DNA of 64,000 nt from Geobacillus thermocatenulatus (GCF_002217655.1 NZ_NEWK01000001.1:134001-198000); one strand, 5' to 3'; counted from the first letter of the stretch, positions 54,437 to 63,507 are shown. Notes: a model not told the origin generated them from the letters alone. A program made the numbers and translations.

Positions 54437-55267
54437 ATGCTAAGAGGATTGTATACCGCCGCGAGCGGCATGTTGGCGCAAGAGCGGCGCGTCGATTGGT
54501 TGACGAACAATTTGGCGAACGCCGAAACGCCGGGATACAAAGCCGATGCTGGAGCGATGAGAGCGTTCCCGGAACTGTTGATGAGCCGCCTCGAGGATCA
54601 ACCGATCCCGACCGCCTCAAGGCGCGCCGTTCCGATGCAAACCGTCATTGGGCCGCTCGTTACGGGCGTCTATATGCAAGAGCTTATCCCGAACTTCCGC
54701 CAAGGGGATGTAACGGAAACTGGCTTGGCGACCGATATGGCCATTGTGGACGGACAAGTCCCCGTCGACCGGGCAAGCGGGCAGCGAGGCGCGCTGTTTT
54801 TTGCCGTCGAAACAGGTGAGGGCGAGGTCCGCTACACGAGAAACGGCCATTTCACCATAAGTCCGGACGGCTACTTGACGACGCAAGAGGGTTGGTATGT
54901 GCTGGATGCCAATGGAGAGCGCATTCCGCTCTCAAGCGAGCGGTTCTCGGTCCGCGATGACGGAATGATCATCGATGAGAACGGAGCGGCTGCTCGCCTC
55001 GGCGTCGCCTTCGCCGCCAATCCGCAAACATTGGTGAAGGAAGGAAACGGCCTGTTCCGCAGCACGACAGGGCCGTTGCCGCAGGCGCCCGGCAATGTGA
55101 CGTATACCGTCAAGCAACGGTTTCTCGAGCGGTCGAACGTCGATGTCGAGCGGACGATGACCGACTTGCTCGCGGCTTACCGCACGTTTGAAGCAAACCA
55201 AAAAATCGTCCAAGCGTACGACCGCAGCTTGGACAAGGCCGTCAACGAAGTCGGCCGCCTGAAATGA
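54437..55267 (+). CDS. flhO: Flagellar hook-basal body protein FlhO (rod protein family)
   Basis: Distal/proximal rod-type flagellar protein, 276 aa. N-terminal flagellin-export signature GLYTAASGMLAQERRVDWLTNNLANAETPGYKAD and C-terminal ERSNVDVERTMTDLLAAYRTFEANQKIVQAYD form the paired helices shared by FlgF/FlgG. ATG follows GCGAGGGAGC. Located after mbl as in B. subtilis. Confidence 0.92.
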   Translation: MLRGLYTAASGMLAQERRVDWLTNNLANAETPGYKADAGAMRAFPELLMSRLEDQPIPTASRRAVPMQTVIGPLVTGVYMQELIPNFRQGDVTETGLATDMAIVDGQVPVDRASGQRGALFFAVETGEGEVRYTRNGHFTISPDGYLTTQEGWYVLDANGERIPLSSERFSVRDDGMIIDENGAAARLGVAFAANPQTLVKEGNGLFRSTTGPLPQAPGNVTYTVKQRFLERSNVDVERTMTDLLAAYRTFEANQKIVQAYDRSLDKAVNEVGRLK

Positions 55268-55288
55268 TGACGAAAGGGGGACAAGCCT

Positions 55289-56110
55289 GTGCTCCGCTCG
55301 ATGCTCACCGCCGCCAACACGATGAACGCCTTGCAAGAGCGGCTTGATACGATCAGCCATAACATCGCCAACAGCAACACCGTCGGCTTTAAACGGCGCG
55401 AAGCGAGCTTTGCCGAGCTCCTCGCCCAGCAAGTCGACCGCCTGCCGAACGACGAAGCGCCCCGCGAGACGCCGGCGGGCGCGCGCTATGGCAACGGGGC
55501 GCGCCTCGCTTCGACGATGCTTGTATCCACGCAAGGAGCGCTCGTTGAGACCGGCCGCGCGCTCGATTTCGCCTTCACTGCCGCCAACCAATGGTTTCGC
55601 GTTCAAGTCACCGATGCCAACGGCGCCACAACGATCGGCTACACCCGCGCCGGCAACTTTTCTATCACTCCTATGGGCGGGCGTCTCGCCCTCGTGACAA
55701 GCGACGGCCGCCCGGTGCTCGATGAAGCGAATCGGCCCATCGAATTTCCCGCCGGCACAATCGGCTTTCAGCTCTCCCCGACCGGGACGCTGACGGCAAC
55801 CAATGCCGCCGGACGCGTCGTCGCCCGGGTCAACCTTGGCGTCACCGCCATTGATCGTCCGCAGCTTCTCGAAGCCCAGGGTGACAACATCTTCACCTTG
55901 CCGGATGTCCCTGGCGCCGCTCGGGAGCTCAACGGCAATTTGCGTGGCCAAATCGGCGTCAAACAAGGCGCCTTGGAACAGTCGAACGTCGACCTTGGCG
56001 AAGAAATGGTCGGCCTGATGGCGACAAGCCGAGCGTATCAGCTGAACGCCCGCGCCATTTCCATCTCGGAACAAATGCTCGGGCTGATTAACGGCATGCG
56101 CTCCTCATAA
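55289..56110 (+). CDS. flhP: Flagellar hook-basal body protein FlhP
   Basis: Paralogue of flhO, 273 aa, with LTAANTMNALQERLDTISHNIANSNTVGFKRRE and EQSNVDLGEEMVGLMATSRAYQLNARAIS. GTG start 55289 behind GAAAGGGGGAC, 21 bases past flhO, so one transcript. Their presence implies a flagellated, motile organism, consistent with the chemoreceptor at 17895. Confidence 0.92.
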   Translation: MLRSMLTAANTMNALQERLDTISHNIANSNTVGFKRREASFAELLAQQVDRLPNDEAPRETPAGARYGNGARLASTMLVSTQGALVETGRALDFAFTAANQWFRVQVTDANGATTIGYTRAGNFSITPMGGRLALVTSDGRPVLDEANRPIEFPAGTIGFQLSPTGTLTATNAAGRVVARVNLGVTAIDRPQLLEAQGDNIFTLPDVPGAARELNGNLRGQIGVKQGALEQSNVDLGEEMVGLMATSRAYQLNARAISISEQMLGLINGMRSS

Positions 56111-56121
56111 GGAGGATCGCG

Positions 56122-56463
56122 ATGAGTGACGAGAGGCATCAAGAACCTATGAGCTCGCCGTCTTCCCGGATGGCAAGGCGGAAAGGACGAGTAAGAAAGA
56201 GCCCGCCGGCTTCCGCCGAACCGGAAGCCCAAGCTCTTTCGGCTGAAGGGGAAGCGGCCGCGCCGCGCCGGTTCGCGCGCACCCGGCTCGTCTCGATTTG
56301 GCTTCGGCTCATCATCGTTGCCGCGTTGATGGCCATAAGCCTCGCCGCCGGTGCGGTCGTCGGCTACAGCGCCATCGGCGATGGGAAGCCGCTCGATGTA
56401 TTCCGCCCGTCCACGTGGAAGCACATCGTCGATATCGTCGAGAAAGGAACGGATCGCGGCTGA
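56122..56463 (+). CDS. EpuA/YwzD-like membrane protein (annotated as RNA polymerase beta accessory)
   Basis: 113 aa: a basic, Ala/Pro/Glu-rich N-terminus, then one membrane helix (LIIVAALMAISLAAGAVVGYSAIGDG) and the PLDVFRPSTWKHIVDIVEKG tail typical of the EpuA family, often named DNA-directed RNA polymerase subunit beta by databases. Function not established. ATG 56122 behind AAGGAGGATCG. Confidence 0.75.
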   Translation: MSDERHQEPMSSPSSRMARRKGRVRKSPPASAEPEAQALSAEGEAAAPRRFARTRLVSIWLRLIIVAALMAISLAAGAVVGYSAIGDGKPLDVFRPSTWKHIVDIVEKGTDRG

Positions 56464-56496
56464 TGAAGCCGCCCAAGAAGAGAAAGGAGTTTGCCC

Positions 56497-56934
56497 ATGC
56501 TTGACATCCAGCAAATCCAGTCCATCATCCCGCACCGCTATCCGTTTTTGCTTGTTGACCGCATTCTGGAAATCGAAGAAGGCAAGCGCGCCGTCGGCAT
56601 CAAAAACGTCAGCGCCAACGAAGCCTATTTCGCCGGCCACTTCCCTGAATACCCGGTCATGCCCGGCGTGTTGATCGTCGAAGCGCTCGCCCAAGTCGGC
56701 GCCGTCGTCCTCCTGCAAAGTGAGGAAAACCGCGGCCGCCTCGCCTTTTTCGCCGGCATCGACAACTGCCGTTTTAAAAAGCAAGTCAAGCCGGGCGACC
56801 AGCTCCGCTTGGAAGTCGAAATCCTCCGCGCCCGCGGCGCCATCGGCAAAGGCAAAGGCATCGCCACCGTCGACGGCGAGCTTGTCTGCGAAACGGAGTT
56901 GATGTTCGCTCTTGGCGACAAACGAGCCGACTGA
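56497..56934 (+). CDS. fabZ: 3-hydroxyacyl-ACP dehydratase FabZ
   Basis: Dehydrates beta-hydroxyacyl-ACP in fatty acid elongation. Catalytic H48 in [15 protein letters not shown] and E62 in VEALAQ; hot-dog fold; 145 aa. ATG 56497 behind AAGAAAGGAG; TTG 56491 is also in frame. 33 bases after the EpuA-like gene. Confidence 0.96.
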   Translation: MLDIQQIQSIIPHRYPFLLVDRILEIEEGKRAVGIKNVSANEAYFAGHFPEYPVMPGVLIVEALAQVGAVVLLQSEENRGRLAFFAGIDNCRFKKQVKPGDQLRLEVEILRARGAIGKGKGIATVDGELVCETELMFALGDKRAD

Positions 56935-56940
56935 ACAAAG

Positions 56941-56974
56941 AGGGTGTCTCAAAAGCAACGGGACACCCTTTCTT
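56941..56974 (+). terminator. Terminator after fabZ
   Basis: AGGGTGTC (56941-56948) pairs with GACACCCT (56962-56969), then TTCTT. The rest of the gap to 57172 has a further GATCTCTCT/AGAGAGACGATC hairpin and no gene. Confidence 0.75.
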
Positions 56975-57172
56975 CATCACAAGATGCAAGGACAAATCAA
57001 CTTCGGTGACACGATAGGAGATCTCTCTGAAAGAGAGACGATCTGTTGGGACAGCCTCTTTTTCTTGCCGTCCGTTCTGTATAGCGAACGAATGAAACGC
57101 TTCTTTCTGGGAAAGATAAACAAGGAACGGCCTTACATAAGGTCACCACAATAACAGAAAGGAGCAGATAGG

Positions 57173-57544
57173 ATGAAGAAAAAAGCGCTGCTGGTCCGGC
57201 TGTTCAGCGCTCTTGTCGCCCTCTTTTTAGCGGCGGGATGCAATATGAACCGCGACAACAACAATCCGCCGCCGCCGAACAACAATCAAAACGATGTCAA
57301 CGACCAAGACATGAACCCGGCCGATGACATCAACCAAAACGATGACGTCGACAACGACAAAGACAATGACGGCATCCCAGACAACCGCGATACCGATTTG
57401 AACGACAACCAAAACAATCAACTCCCGCCGGGAGACGACACGAACAACGGACCGGGCGACGATGAGCGCGATACGGTCCCGGACCGCGAAGACCCGATCG
57501 AAGATCCGAAAGATGCGAATGACAAAGATAATAAGGATGAATAG
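57173..57544 (+). CDS. Asp/Asn-rich lipoprotein with calcium-binding-like repeats
   Basis: 123 aa. Signal peptide with lipobox LAAGC (Cys at 23). The mature part is almost entirely Asn, Asp, Pro and Glu, including DNDKDNDGIPDNRDTDLND, which fits the thrombospondin type 3 / dockerin-like Dx(D/N)xDG calcium loop. Strongly acidic, likely disordered without Ca2+. ATG follows GAAAGGAGCAGATAGG. I do not recognise a specific family or function. Confidence 0.7.
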   Translation: MKKKALLVRLFSALVALFLAAGCNMNRDNNNPPPPNNNQNDVNDQDMNPADDINQNDDVDNDKDNDGIPDNRDTDLNDNQNNQLPPGDDTNNGPGDDERDTVPDREDPIEDPKDANDKDNKDE

Positions 57545-57549
57545 TGCAA

Positions 57550-57604
57550 AACGAGGATGCCCAAAGGGTTGGTGCAAAAAAACGCCCTTTGGGGCATCCT
57601 CGTT
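57550..57604. terminator. Long-stem terminator between convergent genes
   Basis: AACGAGGATGCCCAAAGGG (57550-57568) pairs with 57585-57604 with one bulged G. It is followed by T-rich sequence in both directions (ATTGTTT on plus, TTGC on minus) and serves the lipoprotein gene and the LCP gene. Confidence 0.82.
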
Positions 57605-57609
57605 ATTGT

Positions 57610-58551
57610 TTACTTCGCTGCCGTCGCCTTCAGCTCGAGATGCTCTTTCAACTCATTCGAAATCGCCAGCCGTTCGCTTTCCGGCACAAGCAAGTAATAA
57701 ATGCCGTTGATTTTCGTCCCTTGCCCCGTAATATGGAGCTGTTTGATCTGTTTGCGGGCGTCTTTGTAATTCGCCTGAATGTCTTTCATTTCCTCAAACG
57801 TCAAGTTCGTTTTCACGTTTTTCCCAATTGCCGCGAGCACGTCGCTGTAGTTTGTGAGCGACGAGAAGCTGGCCCCTTTTTCAATAATCGCTTGAATGAT
57901 CTGCTTCTGCCGGTCCTGGCGCCCGAAATCGCCGCGCGGGTCCTCTTTCCGCATGCGGGAGTATTTCAGCGCTTCGTCCCCGTTCAATGTAATCTCGCCT
58001 TTCGGGAAATGCGTTCCTTCATACGTAAACGCGAACGGATTGTTCACCGTCACCCCGCCGACGGCATCGACGATGTCGCGGAAGCTTTCCATGTTGACTT
58101 TAATGTAATAGTCAATCGGAATATCCAAGAAATGCTCGACCGTCGCCATCGTCATCTCCACTCCGCCAAAGGCGTACGAGTGGTTGATTTTATCTTCCGT
58201 CCCTTTTCCAACGATTTCGGTCCTTGTGTCGCGCGGCACGCTAACCATCTCGATCGACTGCTTGTTCGGATTCACCGTCATGACGATCAGCGTATCCGCA
58301 CGCCCGCGATCCCCTTTGCGTTCATCGACACCAATCAACAAAATCGAAATCGGCGTCTTCCGTTCAAACGAAACGTCTTCTTTCCGCTTCTCCGACTTCC
58401 AGTTGACGTCCTCATGCATTTGGTTTGCCGTCTGTTTCACATGATGATAAATGGAATAGGCGAATATTCCTGCTCCAGCGAATAACACGACGAGCAATCC
58501 CGTCACCCAGCGGAGCCATGTTTTCTTCTTTTTCCGACGTTCTGCTCTCAT
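57610..58551 (-). CDS. LCP (LytR-CpsA-Psr) family cell-wall polymer ligase
   Basis: Attaches undecaprenyl-linked wall polymers (teichoic acid or capsule) to peptidoglycan. Topology: short basic cytoplasmic tail, TM helix (WVTGLLVVLFAGAGIFAYSIY), then the LCP domain with ISILLIGVDERKGDRGRADTLIVMTV and MVSVPRDTRTEI, whose Asp/Arg residues bind pyrophosphate. 313 aa from ATG 58551, which lies 8 bases after AAAAGGAAG; an ATG at 58557 is too close. Likely TagU-type; the exact paralogue cannot be told here. Confidence 0.9.
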   Translation of the reverse strand: MRAERRKKKKTWLRWVTGLLVVLFAGAGIFAYSIYHHVKQTANQMHEDVNWKSEKRKEDVSFERKTPISILLIGVDERKGDRGRADTLIVMTVNPNKQSIEMVSVPRDTRTEIVGKGTEDKINHSYAFGGVEMTMATVEHFLDIPIDYYIKVNMESFRDIVDAVGGVTVNNPFAFTYEGTHFPKGEITLNGDEALKYSRMRKEDPRGDFGRQDRQKQIIQAIIEKGASFSSLTNYSDVLAAIGKNVKTNLTFEEMKDIQANYKDARKQIKQLHITGQGTKINGIYYLLVPESERLAISNELKEHLELKATAAK

Positions 58552-58783
58552 GGGCATTCTTCCTTTTCCATTCCGAAATTTTCATGCATGCCATTTCGAT
58601 TATAGACTGTTTTCTGAGAGAAGACAACTAGAAGCAACGTTAGGGGACCTCCAGCTTGCGCCTCAATCAAAGGAATTTAGTTTCCATTTCGACGACTTTC
58701 GACAAATTTCATTCATTGATAGACTGTTTTTCCTATGTTACCATAATAGACGTTTAGTAGAGCGAAAAAAGGAGGAGTGGACG

Positions 58784-59548
58784 ATGATCGACATTCACAG
58801 CCATATTTTGCCCGGCGTTGATGACGGAGCGGCTGCGATGGAGGACGCCATCGCCATGGCGCAGGCCGCAGCCAAGGAAGGAATCACGACGATCATCGCC
58901 ACTCCCCATCATCAAAATGGGACGTATGAAAACCCAAGACCAGCCGTCCTTTCCTTGGCGGCTGAGTTGAACGACGAATTGAAACGGCGCGGCATCGACC
59001 TCACCGTCCTTCCTGGCCAGGAAGTGCGCATTCACGGCGACTTGCTTGACGGCCTGGCCCGCGGCGAGGTGATGACGCTTGCCGATACCCCATACATCTT
59101 GATCGAATTTCCGCCCGATCATGTGCCGAAGTATGCGGAGCAGCTCCTCTTTGATGCGCAAGTAAAAGGGTTCATCCCGATCATCGCCCATCCGGAGCGA
59201 AACGCTGAAATCATCGAAGCTCCCGAGCGGCTGTACCAGCTCGTCAAACGCGGCGCCTTGGCCCAGCTGACGGCATCAAGCGTTACAGGCCATTTCGGCA
59301 AGAAAATCAAGGCGTTCTCGTTTCAGCTGATCGAAGCGAACTTGGCCCACTTCATCGCCTCGGACGCCCATAACACGAAAACGCGGCCGTTCCGCCTTCG
59401 CGAAGCGTACGAGGTGATTCGAAAACAATACGAGACAGACATGATGTACTACTTCCGCGAAAACGCCGAGCAGTTCATCCGCGGCCAAGCCGTATTCCGC
59501 GATGAGCCGCAGCGGGTGAAAAAGAAAAAGTTCCTCGGCCTCTTTTGA
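58784..59548 (+). CDS. ywqE: PHP-type tyrosine-protein phosphatase (YwqE/CpsB)
   Basis: Manganese-dependent phosphatase that dephosphorylates bacterial tyrosine kinases and their targets in polysaccharide export. PHP metal motifs: MIDIHSHILPGVDDG, ATPHHQNG, IIAHPERN and IASDAHNT. 254 aa. ATG behind AAAAAAGGAGGAG; the frame is open upstream to 58550. No kinase or modulator gene sits next to it here, though polysaccharide genes start at ~62600. Confidence 0.9.
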   Translation: MIDIHSHILPGVDDGAAAMEDAIAMAQAAAKEGITTIIATPHHQNGTYENPRPAVLSLAAELNDELKRRGIDLTVLPGQEVRIHGDLLDGLARGEVMTLADTPYILIEFPPDHVPKYAEQLLFDAQVKGFIPIIAHPERNAEIIEAPERLYQLVKRGALAQLTASSVTGHFGKKIKAFSFQLIEANLAHFIASDAHNTKTRPFRLREAYEVIRKQYETDMMYYFRENAEQFIRGQAVFRDEPQRVKKKKFLGLF

Positions 59549-59957
59549 CCCCCTTTCTTGGCGCAGCATGAACAGGCGAAGAAAAGGCGTCTTCTTTTGC
59601 CTTTTCGATGTCGAAATATGGCTTGTTTTGCTGCAGAGCCATGCGTAATAGTGTCGTTTGGCGGCTCAAGCACGGCCGCCCCGCAGCGGCCCTTTCTTCA
59701 AGAAGGGCCTTTCTGCTTGATCTCCTTCGGTGATGTCTCCTTACCGTTATCAATGGAGGCACTCGGCCATGCCGTGGGTGGGGACGATGACGGTCCTGCC
59801 ACCTTAGACGCCCGTCGTCGAGGGTGTGGTGTGAGGGCGGGTTAGATGCGCGATTTTTCACTTGCGTTTTTATCTAATTCAGTGATTATGAGTCAGGCGT
59901 ATCGTTTATAATAGAAAGATAGAGGATCCGTAATCTGTGAAAAGAGGCGATACGCGC
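59549..59957 (+). other. ywqE-ATPase gap with a terminator
   Basis: GGCCCTTTCTT/AAGAAGGGCC then TTTCT (59688-59713) is a plausible terminator for ywqE, preceded by GGCCGC/GCGGCC. A minus-strand open frame (59475-59861) contains LLRMALQQNKPYFDIEKAKEDAF, but has no ribosome site or family support. The stretch marks the left border of the accessory genes that follow. Confidence 0.45.
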
Positions 59958-61328
59958 ATGGAACAAACTTGGGCGTTAAAGGTCGAGCGATTCGGAAAGA
60001 TCAAACAGGGGGAAATCGATATTGCCCCGTTGATGTTGTTTGTCGGCGACAACAACAGCGGGAAAAGCTATTTGATGTCGCTTCTTTGGGGGGTGTTGTC
60101 CGAGGGGCGCAAGCTGTTTCCGAAAGACCCTCCGAACACGTCCACGTACAAGGAAATCGATCGTTTTCTTGAATCATCTATCGGCGATGACTGCCTCATC
60201 CAAGACCGTGAAGCGCAACTGTTTGTCCAATGGTTTAATGATGTTCTCAGAAACAAAAAAAGCGAGTTGATTCGAACGATTTTTCGGCGCAAAATCCCGA
60301 TCGATTCGTTAAGCATCGAGCGGTACCGCCGTTCTGAACCGCTGCGAATCATCTTTGAAAAGAAAGATTCGCTCCAAGGCACTCGTTTTTCGACGGGGAA
60401 ACACTATATTCGCATCCCGTATACGGATCGAAGCAAAGGGCAAGCGACAGAGCGGTATCGCATGGCTCAATACATTACGTGGAATTTGCTGATGGACGGA
60501 CTCACATCGCCGTTTTACCCACCATCCAGACAAGGCGGCATCCAAGGGAGAACCATCGGCGAAGCGCTGTATTTGCCCGCTTCACGAACGGGGTTCATGT
60601 TGTCTTACAAAGCGCTTGTGCAAGAGATGATGGAACGGATGATCAACGAAGAGCATGAGGAACCATCCCTTGACTTCACGCTGCCTGTATATCGATTTTT
60701 GCAAGCATTGTTGCGTTTGGAGGAAAGCGGACAGTCGAAATATGCGGATATCGGCCGATTTATTGAAACCGAGATTGCCAACGGAACCATGGACCAAGAA
60801 AAAGGACCGATTCCATCGTTCTACTATTGCCCGCAAGGCAAGCAAGAGCGCTTGCCGTTATACGTCACATCGTCGCTTGTGACCGAACTGTCTCCGCTCA
60901 TTTTGTTTTTAAAATCAAAAGCAACGTACCGTTCGCTCTTTTTTGAAGAGGCAGAAGCGCATCTGCATCCACGCGTCCAGCGCATATTAGCGACAGCGCT
61001 TGTCAAGTTGGTCAACCGAGGCATGCCGGTATGGTTGACCACCCATAGCGATATTTTGTTCCAACAGGTGAACAATTTGATCAAACTTCACCAGCATCCA
61101 AAGAGAGAACAGTTGATGAAAACGTATGGCTATGTCGATGAGGACGCGATTGATCCGAAAAAGGTGAGGGCGTACCAGTTCCGCATGCAAGGCCAAGACA
61201 CGATCATCACGCCGCTCATTCCGACGGAAAACGGCTTTCCGGCGGAAACGTTCAATGAAGTCATTTTGCAGTTGAATGAAGAGACGTATGCATTCCAGAT
61301 CGGGGAAGAGGATGGAGAGGATGAATAA
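59958..61328 (+). CDS. AAA/ABC-type ATPase of a candidate two-gene defence module
   Basis: 456 aa. Walker A GDNNSGKSY (30-38), an ABC-signature-like TSSLVTELSPLIL (304-316), Walker B LFFEEAEAHLHP (328-338, EE then HLHP as in OLD/RecF-like ATPases) and H-loop TTHSD (361-365). The ~265 residues between Walker A and the signature are helical, as in the coiled-coil arm of this group. No TOPRIM domain follows, so it is not a full OLD/GajA protein. Start ATG 59958 behind AAAGAGGCG; GTG 59937 is an alternative. It overlaps the next gene by 8 bases. Confidence 0.85.
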   Translation: MEQTWALKVERFGKIKQGEIDIAPLMLFVGDNNSGKSYLMSLLWGVLSEGRKLFPKDPPNTSTYKEIDRFLESSIGDDCLIQDREAQLFVQWFNDVLRNKKSELIRTIFRRKIPIDSLSIERYRRSEPLRIIFEKKDSLQGTRFSTGKHYIRIPYTDRSKGQATERYRMAQYITWNLLMDGLTSPFYPPSRQGGIQGRTIGEALYLPASRTGFMLSYKALVQEMMERMINEEHEEPSLDFTLPVYRFLQALLRLEESGQSKYADIGRFIETEIANGTMDQEKGPIPSFYYCPQGKQERLPLYVTSSLVTELSPLILFLKSKATYRSLFFEEAEAHLHPRVQRILATALVKLVNRGMPVWLTTHSDILFQQVNNLIKLHQHPKREQLMKTYGYVDEDAIDPKKVRAYQFRMQGQDTIITPLIPTENGFPAETFNEVILQLNEETYAFQIGEEDGEDE

Positions 61329-61884
61329 CCTCGAATACCTTGAGCGAAGCTTTTATGAGAAAACGGGGGAAACAGGCGGAACGTTATATGTGATCGAGCA
61401 GGAAAAATCGGGAGAAGCACAAGTAACGCTCCACTGTTCCAATGAAGCCGTAGTTTTTTCGATCAAGCCTAACAACGGATTCCCTTATCTTCGGACCAAA
61501 AACACCCCCGATGGCATCGTCTTTGTCAAAAGAGAAGAACAATGTTGGGAACTGCACATTTTTGAATGTAAAAAAACAGTAAGAGTGAAGAGTTGGGAAA
61601 AGGCGAAACAGCAGTTTGAAGGAGGCATGCTTCATGCCTATATGTTACGAGGGCTTTTCGGTCTTCCGCCTTTTTCAAAAATATGTGTATACACGGCCTA
61701 CCAGGATGACCATTTATCGAAAAACTCGCCGGACCCAGCTTTGCTTCGGCAGCCCGTGGGCAAACCCGTGAAGAAGCCGCCGTATGCGGACTGGGATGAT
61801 CCATGCCTTGTCATTTTGGGGTATGAAGTTCCTCATCAACGCATTCTATTGAATGACTCTGGACAAGGAGAATACACGTTGTAA
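61321..61884 (+). CDS. Putative PD-(D/E)XK nuclease-like partner protein
   Basis: 187 aa, no family name recalled. NTPDGIVFVKREEQCWELHIFECKKTV has the spacing of a PD-(D/E)XK core: D64, then a beta strand with E82-C83-K84, followed by a helix with K94/Q97/Q98. The C-terminal third (PPFSKICVYTAYQDDHL, PADWDDPCLVILGYEV) looks structural. ATG 61321 lies inside the end of the ATPase gene, so translation is coupled. Nuclease activity is inferred from the motif; a catalytically dead or regulatory protein is possible. Confidence 0.65.
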   Translation: MNNLEYLERSFYEKTGETGGTLYVIEQEKSGEAQVTLHCSNEAVVFSIKPNNGFPYLRTKNTPDGIVFVKREEQCWELHIFECKKTVRVKSWEKAKQQFEGGMLHAYMLRGLFGLPPFSKICVYTAYQDDHLSKNSPDPALLRQPVGKPVKKPPYADWDDPCLVILGYEVPHQRILLNDSGQGEYTL

Positions 61885-61902
61885 CGTTTCCCTGCCGCGC
61901 CA

Positions 61903-61911
61903 TGCTATAAT
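61903..61911 (+). promoter_or_regulatory. Extended -10 promoter before the coiled-coil gene
   Basis: TGCTATAAT (61903-61911) is a perfect extended -10; the best -35 (TTGTAA, 61879) is 21 bases away, too far to matter. It lies 20 bases before the ATG at 61932. Confidence 0.5.
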
Positions 61912-61931
61912 GGCGTCAAGGAGGTGAAGCC

Positions 61932-62507
61932 ATGAGCCAAGAGCTGAAAGAATTGCTTCGTTCCGTCTTGCAAGAAGAACTGAAACCAGTCCACGACAGG
62001 CTCGAGCGGTTGGAAGGCACAGTCGGACACATTCGTCAAGACGTATCGCAGCTGCAACAAGATGTATCACAACTTCAGAAGGATGTCACCCAGCTGCAAC
62101 AAGGCCAACAGACATTAGAAACCACGGTTTCCCAAATTCAAAAGGACGTTGCCCAGCTCCAAGAAGGGCAGAAGGCGTTGCAGCGTGATGTCGCCCAACT
62201 GCAAGAAGGCCAACGGACATTGGAAACGACGGTTTCCCAAATCCAAAAAGACATCACCCAGCTGCAACAAGGCCAACAAACACTAGAACACGAGATGGCC
62301 GGCATGAAGCAAATGCAAGAGCGAATCCTCGAAGAGCTGCGCATTTCCAAACACAATCAATCCCTCATTTTAAACGATGTCACGAGCATCAGAAAATCCG
62401 TCGATGTCACCGTCTCGTACCTGCAGCGCCGATCCGATGTGATGTTCGACAAACTGATCGATCACGAAAAAGAAATCTTGAATCTGAAATCAAAAATGCC
62501 AAACTAA
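61932..62507 (+). CDS. Heptad-repeat coiled-coil protein, function unknown
   Basis: 191 aa, almost entirely helical. The centre is built of 7-residue repeats of the type (Q)xDVxQLQ, and a 35-residue block starting TLETTVSQIQKD is repeated once (DNA 62112 and 62217, 105 bases apart). N-terminus MSQELKELLRSVLQEELKPVHDRLERLEG and C-terminus (VTVSYLQRRSDVMFDKLIDHEKEI) are unique. No membrane segment or catalytic motif. ATG behind AAGGAGGTG. It has its own promoter and terminator, so it is probably not part of the ATPase module. Confidence 0.7.
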   Translation: MSQELKELLRSVLQEELKPVHDRLERLEGTVGHIRQDVSQLQQDVSQLQKDVTQLQQGQQTLETTVSQIQKDVAQLQEGQKALQRDVAQLQEGQRTLETTVSQIQKDITQLQQGQQTLEHEMAGMKQMQERILEELRISKHNQSLILNDVTSIRKSVDVTVSYLQRRSDVMFDKLIDHEKEILNLKSKMPN

Positions 62508-62530
62508 GTCCCGAAAAGGGGCTGTTTTTT
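62507..62530 (+). terminator. Terminator after the coiled-coil gene
   Basis: AGTCCC (62507-62512) pairs with GGGGCT (62518-62523), GAAAA loop, then GTTTTTT. A second hairpin CGCATCGG/CCGATGCG follows at ~62549-62580. Confidence 0.78.
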
Positions 62531-62622
62531 ATGCCCATATGCATCGGCGCATCGGCGCAGCTGCGGTTGCACCGATGCGCGGGGGCATAAGGGCCGACTA
62601 TACATAGGGGGTTACGTACTAC

Positions 62623-63507
62623 ATGAAAAAAGTACGCAAAGCGATCATCCCCGCGGCGGGCTTAGGCACCCGCTTCCTCCCGGCGACAAAGGCGATGCCG
62701 AAGGAGATGCTGCCGATTGTCGACAAGCCGACGATCCAATACATCGTCGAAGAAGCGATCGCATCCGGCATTGAAGATATTATTATCGTCACGGGGAAAG
62801 GAAAACGCGCGATCGAGGACCATTTCGACAACGCTTTTGAGCTTGAACAAAACTTAATTCAAAAAGGCAAATACGACTTACTCGAAAAAGTAAAAGAACC
62901 ATCGAAAGTCGACATTCACTACATTCGCCAAAAAGAACCGAAAGGGCTCGGTCACGCCGTCTGGTGTGCGCGCAACTTTATCGGCGACGAACCGTTTGCC
63001 GTTCTGCTTGGTGACGACATCGTCCAAGCGGAAACACCGTGCTTAAAACAATTAATTGACCAATATGAACAAACTCTCAGTTCCGTTATTGGTGTCAAAA
63101 GAGTGTCTGATAACGAAACGCACCGTTACGGCATCATCGATCCAATTGAACAACACGGACGCCGTTACCAAGTCCGCCAATTCGTCGAAAAACCAGCACC
63201 AGGCACCGCGCCATCCAACTTAGCAATTATGGGAAGATACATACTTACACCGGAAATCTTTCTATTCCTTGAAAAACAAGAAGCCGGCGCTGGCGGCGAA
63301 ATCCAGCTCACCGACGCGATTCAAAAACTCAACGAAATCCAACGCGTCTTCGCCTACGAATTTGAAGGCAAGCGCTACGACGTCGGCGAAAAGCTCGGAT
63401 TTATCCAAACGACGATTGAGTTTGCGTTGCAGCATGATGAATTAAGAGAAGACCTTATTCAATTCATGGAGAAAATATTAAACGATGTGAAAGTGAAAGA
63501 GAAATAA
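62623..63507 (+). CDS. gtaB: UTP-glucose-1-phosphate uridylyltransferase
   Basis: Makes UDP-glucose for teichoic acid glucosylation, glycolipid and exopolysaccharide. Nucleotidyltransferase motif [28 protein letters not shown], then LGDDIVQ (metal-binding Asp pair) and VEKPAPG. 294 aa. ATG 62623 has only a loose GGGGGTT site upstream. First gene of what looks like a surface polysaccharide cluster. Confidence 0.95.
   Translation: MKKVRKAIIPAAGLGTRFLPATKAMPKEMLPIVDKPTIQYIVEEAIASGIEDIIIVTGKGKRAIEDHFDNAFELEQNLIQKGKYDLLEKVKEPSKVDIHYIRQKEPKGLGHAVWCARNFIGDEPFAVLLGDDIVQAETPCLKQLIDQYEQTLSSVIGVKRVSDNETHRYGIIDPIEQHGRRYQVRQFVEKPAPGTAPSNLAIMGRYILTPEIFLFLEKQEAGAGGEIQLTDAIQKLNEIQRVFAYEFEGKRYDVGEKLGFIQTTIEFALQHDELREDLIQFMEKILNDVKVKEK

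Noticed and set aside
59475-59861. 128-codon minus-strand ORF between ywqE and the ATPase
   Set aside because: Overlaps the ywqE 3' end and a terminator hairpin, with Arg/His-rich composition typical of shadow frames.
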